This document shows, in pieces, positions 4,105 through 5,309 of a stretch of DNA of 5,309 nt. The notes under the pieces were generated by a model that saw nothing but the letters and a program-made list of their open reading frames with translations, was not told where the DNA came from and ran no database searches. The translations under genes were made by a program, and so were the position numbers. The stretch's first letter is position 1. Every line of letters starts with the position of its first letter. This stretch comes from an uncultured Collinsella sp. Lineage in GTDB: Bacteria > Actinomycetota > Coriobacteriia > Coriobacteriales > Coriobacteriaceae. Location: positions 1-5,309 of the forward strand of contig URIE01000117.1 in the NCBI GenBank assembly GCA_900547805.1, in the 5' to 3' direction.

Positions 4105-5309
4105 TTAGTAGCTATCGTACGAATAGTCGGTAGAATCGGTGGGCGTCTGACCGTCAGTTGAGGTATCGGCGCCATCCGTGGACTGGGCATCGGTACCGTC
4201 GGTGGTATCGGTACCATCGGTGGTGTCGGTACCATCAGAACTTTCACCATTCTCGGAATCAGACGTCTCCTTCTTGGGAACGGTGATCGTCACACGCGCC
4301 ACGCCCGAGGTCTTGGTATCGTAACGGACCTTTTCACCGTTCTTGGTAACGGTGACATCGGAAGGCTTGGACGTGGTGATCTCGATCGAGGACTCGGGCG
4401 TGTACTCCTGCTCAAAGGGGCCAGTCGCCTGGGCGCCATAGACCGACTTGCCGTCGACCTTGACCTCAATCCAAGCGGTCTTGCCCTTGGCGACAGAGAC
4501 CTTAACCTTTGTGACCTCGTTTTCATCTTTCTTGGCAGCCGTCTTAGTGGCATCCGAATCGGTCGACTCGTCCGTCGCCTCATCGGTATCCTCATCCTCG
4601 TCGACAGTTTCGGTCTTCTTGGAAGACTTCTTAGTCGTTGTCTTGGTTACCGCAGGCGTCTCTGGCGTCGACTCGGGCGCTGCAGAACCGCAACCGCGCA
4701 GAAGCACCACGATGAGCACAATCAGCAGCAGGACGACGACACCGATACCGGCGTAGACGATACGCGGATCAAGTCCGTTATTCTGCGGAGCACGCGACCC
4801 GCCGCGCCCACGATTGGAACCGCCACGACCGCTGTTTTGGGGCAATCGACCGCGACTGTTATCGGAACGACCACGATAGCTTCCCTGACCCTGAAGGCTA
4901 CGCTGCCCCGAGCGCGGAGCGAGATCGCCACGACCCTGATAGCTGCGCTGGCCCGAACGAGGAGCAGATGAGCGCTGCCCATAGGGCTGCGACTGCGAGC
5001 GAAGACGCGGCGTTACCTGCGTGGTATCGGCATCCGCATAGCCGCCGCGAGAGCGACCCGAGGAAACACCACGGTAGCCGCGATCGGCATAGCCGCCATC
5101 GCCGTATCCAGCGCGAGGGTCACGTGCCACCCCGCGGGCAGCGGGAAGCGCACGGTCTTCGGGCATCGGCGTGCTACGGAACCGATCACGTTGAGAGCGA
5201 ATCTCCTCGCCCGAACCCGTCTCGGTAATATAACCGGCCTGCTGAGGACGCTGGCCATAACGAGTAGAGCGACCGCCCTGAACCATCAGGAAGCGCCCGT
5301 TGTCGACAG
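4105..5309 (-). CDS. RodZ-like single-span membrane protein with RG-rich cytoplasmic segment and DUF4115-like domain (5' end probably outside window)
   Basis: Numbering is from the ATG at 5286, which gives 393 residues. Residues 1-170 are rich in Arg, Gly, Gln and Ser with many RG/RGG-type motifs and a 15-residue repeat (APRSGQRS at 108-115 and 123-130). One transmembrane helix covers about 176-196. It is followed by a Thr/Lys/Asp/Glu-rich linker (200-257), then a beta-rich module at about 258-337 with AWIEVKVDGKSVYG and VTVTKNGEKV, resembling the RodZ C-terminal domain (DUF4115). The tail is Thr/Asp/Gly/Ser-rich with TDGTDT repeats. RodZ links MreB-type cytoskeleton to the wall machinery, and a rodZ homologue often sits upstream of pgsA-cinA-recA, so RodZ-like is the best call. 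No N-terminal helix-turn-helix is visible. The frame continues upstream of 5286 to the window edge (codons for VDNGRFL), and no SD precedes 5286, so the true start and perhaps the HTH may lie outside. Function is inferred. Confidence 0.8.
   Translation of the reverse strand, partial: VDNGRFLMVQGGRSTRYGQRPQQAGYITETGSGEEIRSQRDRFRSTPMPEDRALPAARGVARDPRAGYGDGGYADRGYRGVSSGRSRGGYADADTTQVTPRLRSQSQPYGQRSSAPRSGQRSYQGRGDLAPRSGQRSLQGQGSYRGRSDNSRGRLPQNSGRGGSNRGRGGSRAPQNNGLDPRIVYAGIGVVVLLLIVLIVVLLRGCGSAAPESTPETPAVTKTTTKKSSKKTETVDEDEDTDEATDESTDSDATKTAAKKDENEVTKVKVSVAKGKTAWIEVKVDGKSVYGAQATGPFEQEYTPESSIEITTSKPSDVTVTKNGEKVRYDTKTSGVARVTITVPKKETSDSENGESSDGTDTTDGTDTTDGTDAQSTDGADTSTDGQTPTDSTDYSYDSY
4183..4236 (-). 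repeat. 18-bp tandem repeat encoding TDGTDT units in the C-terminal tail
   Basis: The plus strand has GGTGGTATCGGTACCATC at 4201-4218, repeated with one change at 4219-4236. A more diverged copy (cTGGGCATCGGTACCGTC type) lies at 4183-4200. The 18-bp unit is six codons and encodes DGTDTT on the minus strand, so the repeat is in frame. It lies in the extracytoplasmic tail of the RodZ-like protein. Copy-number change would lengthen or shorten the tail without a frameshift. Confidence 0.8.
4889..4965 (-). repeat. Imperfect 45-bp-period direct repeat in the Arg/Gly-rich cytoplasmic segment
   Basis: A 32-bp stretch at 4889-4920 recurs, with several mismatches, at 4934-4965, 45 bp later (15 codons). 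On the minus strand both copies encode APRSGQRS followed by a QG-rich spacer, giving a 15-residue protein repeat. It indicates local duplication within the low-complexity cytoplasmic part of the RodZ-like protein. Confidence 0.7.

Noticed and set aside
1688..4108. 806-codon open frame on the plus strand antisense to pgsA, rimO and yajQ
   Set aside because: It is codon-registered with the three minus-strand genes. In GC-rich genes, rarity of TTA, CTA and TCA codons leaves this antisense frame open. The product shows no recognisable domain and the minus-strand genes are clearly real.
4687..4701. Cysteine just after the transmembrane helix of the RodZ-like protein as a lipoprotein lipobox
   Set aside because: The sequence LLRGC has Arg at -2 and lies near residue 199, far from an N-terminal signal; it does not fit a lipobox.

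Overview
The window is a densely packed bacterial chromosomal segment with roughly 60% GC by eye, and every gene I can support lies on the minus strand. The gene set and order, read 5'->3' on the minus strand, is: a RodZ-like DUF4115 membrane protein, yajQ, rimO, pgsA, cinA-C (pncC-type), then recA. This is a Gram-positive housekeeping order; Bacillus has rodZ(ymfM)-pgsA-cinA-recA. The high GC, Shine-Dalgarno-led genes and CGAAC-N4-GTTCG type LexA box fit an Actinomycetota member. My best guess from the look of the proteins is a gut Coriobacteriia (Collinsella-like), but that is an inference without a database search.

Layout, right to left (the direction of transcription). 5309-4105: a single-span membrane protein with a long Arg/Gly/Gln/Ser-rich cytoplasmic part, one transmembrane helix and an extracytoplasmic DUF4115-like domain, with its frame open at the window edge. 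4078-3581: yajQ. 3553-2204: rimO (ribosomal protein S12 methylthiotransferase). 2194-1556: pgsA (phosphatidylglycerophosphate synthase). 1549-1013: stand-alone CinA C-terminal/PncC amidase. Gaps between these genes are only 6-27 bp, with two SD sequences overlapping the preceding stop codon, so they look like one co-transcribed unit. It is closed by a strong hairpin at 982-1005.

1012-756 is the only sizeable non-coding stretch (257 bp). It holds the terminator, an array of six ACCAAA-type units at about 11-bp spacing (846-906), and a textbook recA control region. In that region the -35 (809-814) and -10 (786-791) are separated by 17 bp, and a 16-bp perfect-arm LexA palindrome (793-808) lies inside that spacer. 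A strong SD follows. 755-1 encodes the first 251 residues of RecA, cut by the window edge.

Functionally the unit mixes envelope genes (the RodZ-like protein and PgsA), translation (RimO), a nucleotide-binding protein of debated role (YajQ) and NAD recycling (PncC). RecA is separately controlled by SOS. I see no mobile element, CRISPR array, tRNA/rRNA or prophage. The most unusual items are the phased 11-bp array upstream of the recA promoter and the RG-rich architecture of the RodZ-like protein. I do not see a convincing undescribed multi-gene system here.
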